Both the position numbers and the translations under genes were made by a program. Below are positions 43,576-52,749 of a stretch of DNA of 64,000 nucleotides, one piece after another. The notes beneath the pieces were generated by a model, which worked only from the letters and a program-made list of their open reading frames with translations, did no database searches and was not told the DNA's origin. How positions within the stretch are numbered: position 1 is the stretch's first letter; every line of letters begins with the position of its first letter. The stretch spans positions 186,001 through 250,000 of the forward strand of contig NZ_CP049157.1 of assembly GCF_011493005.1 (NCBI RefSeq), in the 5' to 3' direction. Origin of the DNA: Caballeronia sp. SBC1. Lineage in GTDB: Bacteria > Pseudomonadota > Gammaproteobacteria > Burkholderiales > Burkholderiaceae.

Positions 43576-43690
43576 ACGCTATGAAGCTGGGTAGTTGGTT
43601 TTCGCTTGGGCGCTGGCGAACGGGTTTGGCGTGTTGTTGCGCGGGGTTGCCGGCGCGATGCGTTGATGCCGCCAACCCTTCTTAAGAAAG

Positions 43691-44434
43691 TCACTGCGAC
43701 GCCGGCATTAAATCCCCGTCAGCCTGACGCTGAAGATCCCGCACCTTGGTCTGCAGCGCGCGCAATTGAGCTTGAGCCGCGTCCTGCTGGGCGCGCAAAG
43801 TAACAATAGCGTCTTGCTGTTGTGCCTGACGATCGGCAACCTGGCTTTGCTGCGCGCGCGCCACATCGACATCCGCTTGCAAGCGGTTCGCCCGGTTCTG
43901 CTGCAAAGCAATCAGCCGATCCGCGAAAGCGTTTTCAGCCTGCAGCTTCTCGCGGCGAATTTCCGAATCGGCAAGCTGGGCCGTGGACTTCGCGAAGTCC
44001 GCATACACAGCTTCGGCACGGGTATCGGTCTGTGTCTTGATCACGCGCCAAAACTTCTTTTGCTGGAACAGCGCGATGTAGTACGTCATCTGGTCCGGGT
44101 AGAACAACATGCTCGCGCCATAGCTGCCGTTATAGGTCGTGCGCATTTCCACCACCTTGCCGTCGCGGATCATCTGCTGCAACTCGGTAATGCTGCCGTT
44201 GCTGCCATCCGTGCCATTACCCGGCGCCTGCGGTTCGTCAGCCGCGCCGTTGGTCAGCAGCCCGCGCCGCGCGCTCGCGTCGCCAAGCGCATTCCCCGAC
44301 GCTAACGACGAATCCTGCGCGGCCGCCGCCGACGCCGTTGCCGCCAATGCTGTTGTTGCGGCGCAAGCGGCCATGCAGGCCACCGCGCTTGCCCATAGAA
44401 CTACCCCGTGCCGCCATTTATTATTGAATTTCAT
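43691..44434 (-). CDS. DUF2968 family protein
   Basis: This 247-residue protein starts with a hydrophobic signal segment (MKFNNKWRHGVVLWASAVAC). A DUF2968 core contains FQQKKFWRVIKTQTD, and a long coiled-coil C-terminus holds repeated Gln/Ala/Arg heptads (LQADVDVARAQQSQVADRQA). It is probably periplasmic. The function is unknown and the gene stands alone. I used the ATG; a TTG eight codons upstream is possible. Confidence 0.82.
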   Translation of the reverse strand: MKFNNKWRHGVVLWASAVACMAACAATTALAATASAAAAQDSSLASGNALGDASARRGLLTNGAADEPQAPGNGTDGSNGSITELQQMIRDGKVVEMRTTYNGSYGASMLFYPDQMTYYIALFQQKKFWRVIKTQTDTRAEAVYADFAKSTAQLADSEIRREKLQAENAFADRLIALQQNRANRLQADVDVARAQQSQVADRQAQQQDAIVTLRAQQDAAQAQLRALQTKVRDLQRQADGDLMPASQ

Positions 44435-44646
44435 GGAATTTCCGAGTTCTTTGAACAAAGCGAAACCGACGGGATTATCGCAGATAGAATGCCCCGATAT
44501 TCATTGGCCGTATTCGAAAACCGTGTTCGTTGAATGGAAATCGAAGCACCGGATAATCTTCGTGCTCAACGAACCGGCCGCAGCATGCTTTGAAGGCCGC
44601 GAGGCCAAGCGCAAGTGAGCGCCACGCCCTCGTCGCCCACCCTAAG

Positions 44647-45519
44647 TCACCGGAAAATATCGGCGACAAGATTCGAGACCGCCCGTATGCGCTCGCTGCC
44701 GCGCAACGCCGGGTGCAGGACCATCCAGACATCCTGATCCAGCTCCCTGATATGCGGTTCGATGCAGACCAGATCGCTGGTCGTGTCGCCCGCCAGTTGC
44801 GCGAGCACGCCCAGGCCGGAACCGCCCAGCACGCCATCGAACACGCCCAGCACGTAACTGCTGCGAAGGCTCGGCGCGGGCGCACCCGGCAGCGTCTTGA
44901 GCCAGCGGGCCGCGGGATGATCGCCCCGGCGCTCGTCATAACCGACGAAGGACAGCTTGCTCCACTCCTTCTTCTTGATCGCCACCTTGTGGCGAAGGTA
45001 ATAGTCCCGCGACGCATATAAACCAAAACGGACCTTGCCGATCCGGCGCACATACAGGTCACCCTCGTCCGGGCATTCCGACCAGATGGCGATGTCGGCT
45101 TCACGCCGGGCAAGGTTGTAAGGCTGCTGCGAGGTCAGCACTTCAATGGCCAGTCCGGGAAACCTTTCCTGGAAGGAGCCGAGAAGCTTCATCAGGATGT
45201 AGGACATCCACTCGACCGCATTGATCCTGACCGTGCCCTCAAGACCATGAGAACCCGTGACGTCCCCGGCCCGTTCAATCTGATGCGCCAGCGCCTCCAT
45301 CTGCTCGGCCCAGGACATCACCCGCTGCCCGAACGCAGTGACTGCGCAGCCGGAAGGCACGCGGTCAATCAGGGGTTCACCCAATCTTCTTTCAAGTTCC
45401 GTCAAGCGGCGTGACAGCGTCGCCGCGCTAAGACCGCAGGCCGCGGCGGCTGATCTCATGGTTCCTTCGCGGGCGATGGCGAGTAAAAGCCGCAGGTCGT
45501 CCCAGTCAACGTGTTCCAT
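44647..45519 (-). CDS. LysR family regulator upstream of the ribose operon
   Basis: This 290-residue LysR protein starts MEHVDWDDLRLLLAIAREG, a common beginning for the family, followed by the helix-turn-helix AACGLSAATLSRRLTELERR. In-frame extensions upstream look unlike protein. It is divergent from the rbs operon with 270 bp between, so it could act on it, though ribose operons are more often controlled by LacI-type proteins. Confidence 0.82.
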   Translation of the reverse strand: MEHVDWDDLRLLLAIAREGTMRSAAAACGLSAATLSRRLTELERRLGEPLIDRVPSGCAVTAFGQRVMSWAEQMEALAHQIERAGDVTGSHGLEGTVRINAVEWMSYILMKLLGSFQERFPGLAIEVLTSQQPYNLARREADIAIWSECPDEGDLYVRRIGKVRFGLYASRDYYLRHKVAIKKKEWSKLSFVGYDERRGDHPAARWLKTLPGAPAPSLRSSYVLGVFDGVLGGSGLGVLAQLAGDTTSDLVCIEPHIRELDQDVWMVLHPALRGSERIRAVSNLVADIFR

Positions 45520-45708
45520 TTTTGAAACGCTCGCTTTCGATTTTAGCCGTAGCATATCGCGAATCGCGAGGATAGGATTAGACCCGGATGGGCTGGATTG
45601 CCGCTCGTGGATTGCCGCTGAACTCACGCCACGGCTCATGCATCGGGTTTTCACGTATTGGCGTTACAGCGATGCGGCACAACAAGCACGTCATTCAAAT
45701 TGATTTAG

Positions 45709-45740
45709 CGACTAATCGACTAACTGACTAAACGACTCGC
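45709..45740. repeat. 8-bp direct repeats upstream of rbsB
   Basis: CGACTAAT, CGACTAAC, TGACTAAA and CGACTCGC follow in register, ending 49 bp before the rbsB start codon. They may be an operator array or a slippage product. Confidence 0.5.
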
Positions 45741-45789
45741 CGGCTATTCCCTAAGTAGACCGAAGAGCGAACTAACTAACGGAGACTCT

Positions 45790-46764
45790 ATGACCCGCAA
45801 GGCCAACCCAGCACGACGCCGCGTACTCGCTGCAACCGCAGCAACCGCAGTAGCGGCTGCATTCTCGCTGTTGCCTGTCTCGTCGGCGTTCGCTCAAACG
45901 GCGAAAAAGCCCACCGTCGCCCTCGTGATGAAGTCACTCGCCAACGAGTTCTTCCTCACCATGGAAACCGGCGCCAAGGATTACCAGGCTCATAACCCGA
46001 ACAAATTCACGCTCATTACCAACGGCATCAAGGACGAAACCGATACCGCGAACCAGATTCGCATTGTCGAGCAGATGATTGTCTCGAAGGTCGATGCGCT
46101 CGTGATCGCGCCCGCTGATTCGAAGGCACTCGTTCCGGTCATCAAGAAGGCCGTGGATGCAGGGATCATTGTGGTGAATATCGACAACCAGCTTGATCCT
46201 GACGTGCTCAAGTCGAAAGACCTGAACGTGCCGTTCGTCGGCCCGGATAACGCGAAGGGCGCGAAGCTGGTCGGTGATTACCTGGCCAAGAAACTCAAGG
46301 CTGGCGATGAAGTCGGCATTATCGAAGGCGTCTCGACCACGACCAACGCGCAGCAACGCACGGCCGGCTTCAAGGCCGCCATGCAGGCGGGTGGCATGAA
46401 GGTTGTTGCGCTGCAATCGGGTGATTGGGAAATCGACAAGGGCAACGCGGTGGCATCGCAGATCCTGAACGCGAATCCGAACATCAAAGCGCTGCTGTGC
46501 GGCAACGACAACATGGCGCTTGGCGCGGTGGCTGCCGTGCGGGCGGCAGGCAAGGCGGGCAAGGTGTATGTCGTCGGTTACGACAACATCAACGCCATCA
46601 AGCCGATGCTCGCCGACGGCCGGGTGCTCGCGACCGCGGATCAATACGCCGCGAAACAAGCGGTATTTGGTATCGACACCGCTTTGAAGGCACTTTCCGA
46701 GCATAAGAAACAATCGGAATTGTCGAGCGTGGTGGAAACGCCGGTCAACCTGATCACCAAGTAA
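45790..46764 (+). CDS. rbsB: Ribose ABC transporter periplasmic binding protein
   Basis: This 324-residue binding protein starts with a Lys/Arg-rich signal peptide (cleavage near SSAFA, about residue 36). The mature sequence begins TVALVMKSLANEFFLTMETGA, typical of the ribose/galactofuranose/autoinducer-2 group. It captures the sugar in the periplasm and delivers it to RbsC. A 237-bp gap with a strong hairpin separates it from rbsA, which would let it be expressed more strongly than the membrane components. Confidence 0.87.
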   Translation: MTRKANPARRRVLAATAATAVAAAFSLLPVSSAFAQTAKKPTVALVMKSLANEFFLTMETGAKDYQAHNPNKFTLITNGIKDETDTANQIRIVEQMIVSKVDALVIAPADSKALVPVIKKAVDAGIIVVNIDNQLDPDVLKSKDLNVPFVGPDNAKGAKLVGDYLAKKLKAGDEVGIIEGVSTTTNAQQRTAGFKAAMQAGGMKVVALQSGDWEIDKGNAVASQILNANPNIKALLCGNDNMALGAVAAVRAAGKAGKVYVVGYDNINAIKPMLADGRVLATADQYAAKQAVFGIDTALKALSEHKKQSELSSVVETPVNLITK

Positions 46765-46789
46765 GGCTGCTGGCCCCAAGCCGGAGCCG

Positions 46790-46850
46790 GCACGCATCGC
46801 TGCGGCTAGTCACAATGCGCCGCAGCACAATGCGCCGCTGCGATGCGTGC
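46790..46850 (+). terminator. Long hairpin between rbsB and rbsA
   Basis: GCACGCATCGCTGCGGC (46790-46806) pairs with 46834-46850 with a single mismatch in 17, leaving a 27-nt loop that contains a repeated CACAATGCGCCGC. The position suggests partial termination or 3'-end stabilisation of the rbsB message. Confidence 0.65.
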
Positions 46851-47001
46851 ATGCCGGAATACTGCAAGCGGCGTAGAGTATCCCGACGCGCCCGCTTTGG
46901 CTTCAAGTGTTCAAACGCGTAGTGCCCCCCTAGTGCACCCCGGCTCTTCATGGCCGGGGCGCACCTCGCATTCAAGTACCTGCCCTAGCCTTTCATAAGC
47001 G

Positions 47002-48615
47002 ATGCCAAGTTCAATCGTCCCTTCCGCCGACATAGCGCCGGTGCTGACCATTCACGGGATCGGCAAGACCTACGTCGAACCGGTCCTCGCGGACGTCTCG
47101 CTCCACCTGCGCCCCGGCGAAGTGCTCGCGCTGACAGGTGAAAACGGCGCCGGCAAGAGCACGCTCTCGAAGATCGTAGGCGGTCTTGTGGCGCCCACAA
47201 CGGGTTCAATGCAGCTCGGTGGCGTCGAGTACGCGCCAGCAAGCCGCAGCGACGCCGAAGCGCTCGGCGTGCGCATGGTGATGCAGGAACTGAACCTGTT
47301 GCCCACGCTGTCCGTTGCTGAAAACCTCTTCCTTAATCGCCTGCCCAAACGCGGCCTCGGCTGGATCGACCGCACGACGCTGCGCGAAGACGCGCGTCAG
47401 GCGATGGCCCAGGTCGGGCTCGATGCTATTGACCCGGATACGCTCGTGGGCGAACTCGGTATCGGCCATCAGCAGATGGTGGAGATCGCGCGCAACCTGA
47501 TCGGCGATTGCCGCGTACTGATCCTCGACGAACCCACCGCCATGCTTACGGCTCGCGAAGTCGACCTGCTGTTCGAGCAAGTCGACCGCCTGAAGTCGCG
47601 CGGCGTTGCGCTGGTGTATATCTCGCATCGGCTGGAAGAACTGGCGCGGATCGCGGAACGCGCGGCGGTGTTGCGCGACGGCCGGCTGGTTCACGTCGAT
47701 GCCATGCGCAACCTCACCAGCGACAAGCTCGTCACGCTGATGGTCGGACGCGATATTGGCGAGCGTATCGACCTCGGCGAACGCCGGATTGGCGCAACCG
47801 CATTCAAGGTGCAAGGCATGACGCGCGGCAACGCCGTGCGCGACGTATCGTTTGAAGTAAAAGCCGGCGAGATCTTCGGCATCAGCGGGCTGATCGGCGC
47901 GGGCCGGACCGAACTCATGCGGCTGATCTACGGCGCGGATCGGGCGGATAGCGGCAGCATCTCGATCGCGCATCGGGGTGCGACGCTCAAGACCGTCAGC
48001 ATCAAATCGCCCTCCGATGCAGTGAGCCAAGGTATTGCGCTCATTACCGAAGACCGCAAGGGCGAAGGCTTGTTGCTGCCCCAGCCGATTGCGGCGAACA
48101 TTTCGCTGGGCAATATCGGCGCGGTATCGAAGCACGGTTTTATCGATGCGCGCCGCGAGAACGCCCTTGCGCAGAAACAGATAGATGCCATGCGGATTCG
48201 CACATCGAGCGCTGCGCAACCGGTGTCCGAACTCTCGGGCGGCAATCAGCAGAAGGTGGTGATCGGCCGTTGGCTCGCCCGCGATTGCACCGTCCTGCTC
48301 TTCGACGAACCCACGCGCGGCATCGACGTTGGCGCCAAGTTCGACATCTATGCACTGATGGGCGCCCAGGCTCGCGAAGGCCGCGCGCTGGTGGTCGTGT
48401 CCAGCGACCTGCGCGAACTGATGCTGATCTGCGACCGGATCGGCGTGATGTCGGCGGGGCGCATGACCGGCGTCTTCGAACGCGATAATTGGTCACAGGA
48501 CGCGTTGCTGGCTGCGGCGTTCGCCGGTTATGCAGGCCGCGATAAAATCCTCAGCGAACATATTGAACCAGGCGCCGAGACGCCGGACACCCCTATCACG
48601 GAGCACCAGTCATGA
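47002..48615 (+). CDS. rbsA: Ribose ABC transporter ATP-binding protein
   Basis: This 537-residue duplicated ATPase has Walker A GENGAGKST at 46-54 in the first domain. A second domain begins near residue 255 with GLIGAGRTEL (degenerate Walker A), signature LSGGNQQK and Walker B VLLFDEPTRGID. Degeneracy of one site is normal for RbsA. The stop overlaps rbsC by 4 bp. Confidence 0.92.
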   Translation: MPSSIVPSADIAPVLTIHGIGKTYVEPVLADVSLHLRPGEVLALTGENGAGKSTLSKIVGGLVAPTTGSMQLGGVEYAPASRSDAEALGVRMVMQELNLLPTLSVAENLFLNRLPKRGLGWIDRTTLREDARQAMAQVGLDAIDPDTLVGELGIGHQQMVEIARNLIGDCRVLILDEPTAMLTAREVDLLFEQVDRLKSRGVALVYISHRLEELARIAERAAVLRDGRLVHVDAMRNLTSDKLVTLMVGRDIGERIDLGERRIGATAFKVQGMTRGNAVRDVSFEVKAGEIFGISGLIGAGRTELMRLIYGADRADSGSISIAHRGATLKTVSIKSPSDAVSQGIALITEDRKGEGLLLPQPIAANISLGNIGAVSKHGFIDARRENALAQKQIDAMRIRTSSAAQPVSELSGGNQQKVVIGRWLARDCTVLLFDEPTRGIDVGAKFDIYALMGAQAREGRALVVVSSDLRELMLICDRIGVMSAGRMTGVFERDNWSQDALLAAAFAGYAGRDKILSEHIEPGAETPDTPITEHQS

Positions 48616-49613
48616 CTGTACAAACAACTACGCCGAAATCGCAGACGGAACCGCCCAAGAGCGCGAAGCCGATCGGCACGCGACTTGGTTTCTCGAATTA
48701 CCTGGGCCTGATGGGCGCGCTGATTGCCATGATCGCGCTGTTCTCCGTGCTGAGCTCGCACTTCCTGACCTACGATACCTTTAGCACGATCGCGAACCAG
48801 ATTCCCGATCTGGTGGTGATGTCGGTCGGCATGACGTTCGTGCTGATTATTGCGGGTATCGATCTGTCGGTGGGTTCGGTGCTGGCATTGGGTGCTGCAG
48901 TGACCAGCGTGGCCGCGTTGCAATGGCACTGGGGGGCGCTGCCGGCCGCGTTGCTTGGCATGGCCGGAGCAACGCTCACAGGGTGCGTGACAGGGGCCGT
49001 GACGGTGGGTTGGCGCATTCCTTCGTTCATCGTCTCGCTGGGTGTGCTTGAAGCGGCACGCGGTCTTGCCTACCAGATGACGAACTCGCGCACGGCGTAC
49101 ATAGGCGACGCCTTCGACTTTCTCTCGAACCCCATCGCGTTCGGCATTTCTCCTTCATTCCTGATTGCCATCGGCGTGATGGTTGTCGCTCAGCTTGTGC
49201 TCACCCGAACGGTTTTCGGCCGCTATCTGATCGGCATTGGCACCAACGAAGAAGCCGTGCGGCTGGCAGGCGTGAACCCACGGCCGTACAAGGTTATCGT
49301 GTTTGCGTTGATGGGTCTGCTCTCGGGTCTTGCCGCCCTGTTCCAGATTTCGCGGCTTGAAGCGGCCGACCCCAACGCAGGTTCGGGGATCGAACTGCAG
49401 GTGATTGCAGCGGTTGTGATCGGCGGCACGAGCCTGATGGGCGGACGTGGTTCCGTCATCAGCACGTTCTTCGGCGTCCTGATCATTTCGGTACTTGCGG
49501 CGGGTCTCGCGCAGATCGGGGCGAACGAGCCGACCAAGCGGATCATCACCGGTGCGGTAATTGTGGTGGCGGTCGTGCTGGATACCTACCGCAGTAAACG
49601 GCGCATCATGTAG
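48612..49613 (+). CDS. rbsC: Ribose ABC transporter permease
   Basis: This 333-residue permease of the BPD-transporter type 2 family has about eight to ten helices with FVLIIAGIDLSVGSVLALG near residue 80 and VIGGTSLMGGRGSV near 275. It pairs with RbsA at the inner membrane. Its start overlaps rbsA (ATGA). Confidence 0.92.
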   Translation: MTVQTTTPKSQTEPPKSAKPIGTRLGFSNYLGLMGALIAMIALFSVLSSHFLTYDTFSTIANQIPDLVVMSVGMTFVLIIAGIDLSVGSVLALGAAVTSVAALQWHWGALPAALLGMAGATLTGCVTGAVTVGWRIPSFIVSLGVLEAARGLAYQMTNSRTAYIGDAFDFLSNPIAFGISPSFLIAIGVMVVAQLVLTRTVFGRYLIGIGTNEEAVRLAGVNPRPYKVIVFALMGLLSGLAALFQISRLEAADPNAGSGIELQVIAAVVIGGTSLMGGRGSVISTFFGVLIISVLAAGLAQIGANEPTKRIITGAVIVVAVVLDTYRSKRRIM

Positions 49614-49826
49614 GCGTTGGTGGCGCCCAGTCCCAAGCGCTCGTGCAACCGCGCCCTGGATGGTTGATTCGCCCTTGGCCGATGCGAATCGCGGGTGGCT
49701 GGAGAAAACGCGTCCCTATTTTCGGCGATATCGGTCGCCCTCGGGCTTGGCTTAACGCTCTCATTCGAAGTGCTTAGCAATAAATCAAGCCGGTGACCGA
49801 CCGGTTCGCCAGCAGGAGAAATTAGA

Positions 49827-50759
49827 ATGTCCAAAGAAACGAAGCAAGGCTCTGTCCTCATCATGGGGAGTATCAATACCGATCTGGTCGCGCGCTCGCC
49901 GCACCTGCCCCGTCCGGGCGAAACGATCAGCGGCCATGAGTTCTCGCAGATCTCCGGCGGCAAGGGCGCTAATCAGGCGGTTGCGGCTGCCCGTATTGGC
50001 GGCCGGGTGGCCATGGCCGGATGCGTCGGCGGCGACGCCAATGGCGCATTGCGGCTGGCAGGACTTGAAGCCGAAGGGATTGATTGCAGCGCGGTCGAAA
50101 CCGACCCGTCCGTGCCGACCGGCGTGGCGATCGTCACCGTCGCGGACGACGGCCAGAACACAATCGTGGTGGTGCCCGGCAGCAATGGTCAGGTTACCCC
50201 CGAGATGGTCAAGCGCCACGAGGCGGTGATCAAAGCCGCTGACGTGGTGGTGTGCCAGCTCGAGACCCCTTGGGATGCCGTCTATGCCACGCTTGTCACC
50301 GCTCGGAGATTCGGCAAGCTGACCGTATTGAACCCGGCGCCGGCTACCGGCCCGCTGCCGCCCGAGTGGCTGCCGTTGGTCGACTATCTGATTCCGAACG
50401 AGGTCGAAGCTGCGATCCTCGCCGGATTGCCGGTCGAATCGCAAAGCGGCGCGCGCAGGGCGGCGAAAGAACTTCAGCGAGCGGGAGCGCGTAACGTTAT
50501 CGTGACGCTGGGATCGCAAGGCGCGTATTTGTTGCCCGAAGCAGAAGAAGGCACGCACTACCCCGCTCCCAAGGTGGAACCGGTGGACACGACTGCTGCC
50601 GGCGATACCTTCATCGGCGTCTTCGCTGCACAGCTGGCCGCGCGCCAACCCATAGAAGCTGCGATCAGCCTCGCCCAGCGAGCCGCCGCCATTTCTGTTA
50701 CACGCGCCGGCGCGCAACCCTCCATCCCGACTCGCCAGGAAGTCGACAGCGCGCTGTAG
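49827..50759 (+). CDS. rbsK: Ribokinase
   Basis: This 310-residue PfkB-family sugar kinase has GGKGANQ at 44-50 and the catalytic Asp257 in DTTAAGDTFIGVFAA, both diagnostic. It phosphorylates ribose at O5 after uptake. It completes the rbsB-A-C-K set; rbsD is absent. A 213-bp gap separates it from rbsC. Confidence 0.92.
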   Translation: MSKETKQGSVLIMGSINTDLVARSPHLPRPGETISGHEFSQISGGKGANQAVAAARIGGRVAMAGCVGGDANGALRLAGLEAEGIDCSAVETDPSVPTGVAIVTVADDGQNTIVVVPGSNGQVTPEMVKRHEAVIKAADVVVCQLETPWDAVYATLVTARRFGKLTVLNPAPATGPLPPEWLPLVDYLIPNEVEAAILAGLPVESQSGARRAAKELQRAGARNVIVTLGSQGAYLLPEAEEGTHYPAPKVEPVDTTAAGDTFIGVFAAQLAARQPIEAAISLAQRAAAISVTRAGAQPSIPTRQEVDSAL

Positions 50760-50819
50760 CCCTTTCAGTTCCCGGCGGTCGGTGCAGCCCGGCGCAGTCA
50801 CTCGCCGGACGATGTTGTG

Positions 50820-51389
50820 TCAGGCGCCCTTAGCGGCTCGTGACGCTTGTGTGGCGGTGTCCTTCGCGGCCTTCGACGCGGCGCTCGTCGCTGCGTCGAA
50901 ACTGCTTTCGGCAATTTCGACGGCCTGCTTCGTTGCCTTGTGAACGGTATCGTACGTGGTATTCGCAGCGGTGATAGTCGACTTCAGAAGGGCCACGGCG
51001 GTTTCGGCGCCGGCGGGCGCATTCTTTGTGAGATTGTCGATGAAGTTTTGCGTGCTGTGGCTGTATTCCGCAAACTGAGCTTCGGCGACCTTGAGGAATT
51101 CCGCCTGAGTGCCCGCCAGGATCTCATGCACGTGGCGGCTGTATGCCTGGGCCTTTTCGGCGACCGGCTGCGCCAGGCCGTTTTGAAGCTTGAGCAGATC
51201 TTGCGGGTCTTTTCCGGACAGCGTCTTCTCAGCAGCTTCCTGCGTTTCGGCAAATATCGACTTCGCGGCCTGCAAGTTCAGGATGGTCAGCTTTTCGACG
51301 CCCTCGAACACCTTGTTTGTCAGGCTGAAGAAAGTGTCGACATGGCTTTTTTGTGCTGCGGCGAACTGTTCCGGAGAAAACTGGGTCAT
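50820..51389 (-). CDS. phaP: Phasin family protein (PHA granule-associated)
   Basis: This 189-residue helical protein matches the phasin_2 pattern: FSPEQFAAAQKSHVDTFFSL at the start, FEGVEKLTILNLQAAK, and an Ala/Thr/Lys-rich C-terminus. Phasins coat polyhydroxyalkanoate granules. AGGAG is 8 bases before the ATG. It is a single-gene unit in which other pha genes are not nearby. Confidence 0.9.
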   Translation of the reverse strand: MTQFSPEQFAAAQKSHVDTFFSLTNKVFEGVEKLTILNLQAAKSIFAETQEAAEKTLSGKDPQDLLKLQNGLAQPVAEKAQAYSRHVHEILAGTQAEFLKVAEAQFAEYSHSTQNFIDNLTKNAPAGAETAVALLKSTITAANTTYDTVHKATKQAVEIAESSFDAATSAASKAAKDTATQASRAAKGA

Positions 51390-51770
51390 CTCTATGCTCC
51401 TGGGTAGACGGGACGGACACGTGCGGACACTGGCGGCTAATTCGAAAACATGGTGCGGACGTGGTGCGTCGCACCATGAAGCCCATTCTTGGTGCCACGA
51501 GCAAGGATGTCAAATGACATATTCGTGATAGCAAATATGTCAGGCGGCCCTGACTGGCAATGGCGAACCGGTACGGGCGCGCCTTCCCATGTCTTCGATC
51601 AGCCGACGCGGGTTTACTTCGTCAGACCCATAAGCTATACCAGACAACAACCTTCTCGCGTTTGGCCTGCGCCCGGCCTGCGCCTGACGTGCAGGTTGGA
51701 ATCATCACAGTGGTCGGCGCAATGTTGCCCTCACTACGGCTGCACAAGGGGCGAACTCCGGCGGGGCGCA
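51390..51770. other. Divergent intergenic region, phasin/LysR
   Basis: No gene is supported here. An in-frame upstream extension of the LysR gene crosses it but lacks LysR-like sequence. It contains the 9-bp-arm dyad listed separately. Confidence 0.5.
51515..51542. promoter_or_regulatory. Perfect 9-bp inverted repeat between phasin and LysR genes
   Basis: TGACATATT and AATATGTCA pair across a 10-bp spacer, and TGTCA-N2-TGACA overlaps the left arm. The dyad lies about 125 bp upstream of the phasin start and 230 bp before the LysR start. Confidence 0.5.
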
Positions 51771-52688
51771 ATGACGATGAAAGACCTCAACTCCCTGCTG
51801 GTTTTTAGTAAGGTCGCCGAGGCCAGCAGCTTCTCAGAGGCAGCGCGGCGTCTGAAGATGCCGATTTCTACTGTCAGTCGCCGCGTCGGTGAGCTCGAAA
51901 ATCAACTAGGCGTGCGGCTGCTGGATCGGTCGACCCGCCATCTGCGGCTCACTGACCTGGGCGCCGAAGTTTTTGAGCTCGCACGGCATACCGCCGAAGT
52001 CAGTGAAGCGGTCGACAACATCATCTCGAACCGGATTTCGGACGTCTCCGGTACGTTGCGTCTTTGTGCACCTCCAAGTATCTCCGACTCGCTGATCGTT
52101 CCAGTGGTCAGCGCGTTTCAGGCTGCCTATCCGAACGTCCGGGTGCAGGTATTCGTCACCGAACGTATCGTTGATCAGATAGCAGAAGATGTCGATATCG
52201 CGCTCAAGGTCGGCGTCTTCACTGACCCGGCACTCGTCGCGCGCAAGCTGCTGACGTACCGGCATCAGGTCGTGGCGAGCCCGGCGTATCTGGCCACCTG
52301 CGAGCCGCCGAAAACGCCGCGGGATTTGCTCGCGCATCGGCTCTTCGCTTTTTCGTTCTGGAGACCGAACTATAGCTGGAGCTTCATTCATTCGAATGGG
52401 CGGGACGCCGAGACGCTTTCCTTCCACCCAGCGATCGCCATGAACGATTATGCGGGACTCGTCGTGGCTCTGCTCGAAGGCTGCGGTATAGGAGAGCTGC
52501 CCCCTATCGTGCAGCCTGAACTCTTGCACCAGGGATTGCTTGTTGAAGTGATGCCTGAATGGCACCTTCCGGTGTTCGATCTCACCATCGCGCATTTGCG
52601 CGACCGATATCTTCCACGGCAGGTGCGTGTCTTCAAGGAGTTTGCCTCTCAAATGGTGCCCAGCCTGTTCGACTCCTTGCCGGTTTGA
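51771..52688 (+). CDS. LysR family regulator (paralogue A)
   Basis: This 305-residue LysR protein starts MTMKDLNSLLVFSKVAEASS, with helix-turn-helix RRLKMPISTVSRRVGELENQ. It is closely related to the LysR protein at 53.4-54.3 kb: long stretches such as SGTLRL-APPS-SD and NLR-RLTDLG are shared. It lies directly before the queuosine-precursor transporter gene. Confidence 0.88.
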   Translation: MTMKDLNSLLVFSKVAEASSFSEAARRLKMPISTVSRRVGELENQLGVRLLDRSTRHLRLTDLGAEVFELARHTAEVSEAVDNIISNRISDVSGTLRLCAPPSISDSLIVPVVSAFQAAYPNVRVQVFVTERIVDQIAEDVDIALKVGVFTDPALVARKLLTYRHQVVASPAYLATCEPPKTPRDLLAHRLFAFSFWRPNYSWSFIHSNGRDAETLSFHPAIAMNDYAGLVVALLEGCGIGELPPIVQPELLHQGLLVEVMPEWHLPVFDLTIAHLRDRYLPRQVRVFKEFASQMVPSLFDSLPV

Positions 52689-52749
52689 GCGGACAACCCG
52701 CCTGAAGGCATCGTGACCATTCGCGCAGGTGAGAGATGGAGGTATCCGG

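Noticed and set aside
44139..44618. 159-codon plus-strand frame
   Set aside because: Most of it is antisense to the DUF2968 gene and lacks a ribosome site.
51489..51770. N-terminal extension of LysR paralogue A
   Set aside because: LysR proteins begin near the helix-turn-helix; the extension is unlike protein and covers a regulatory dyad.
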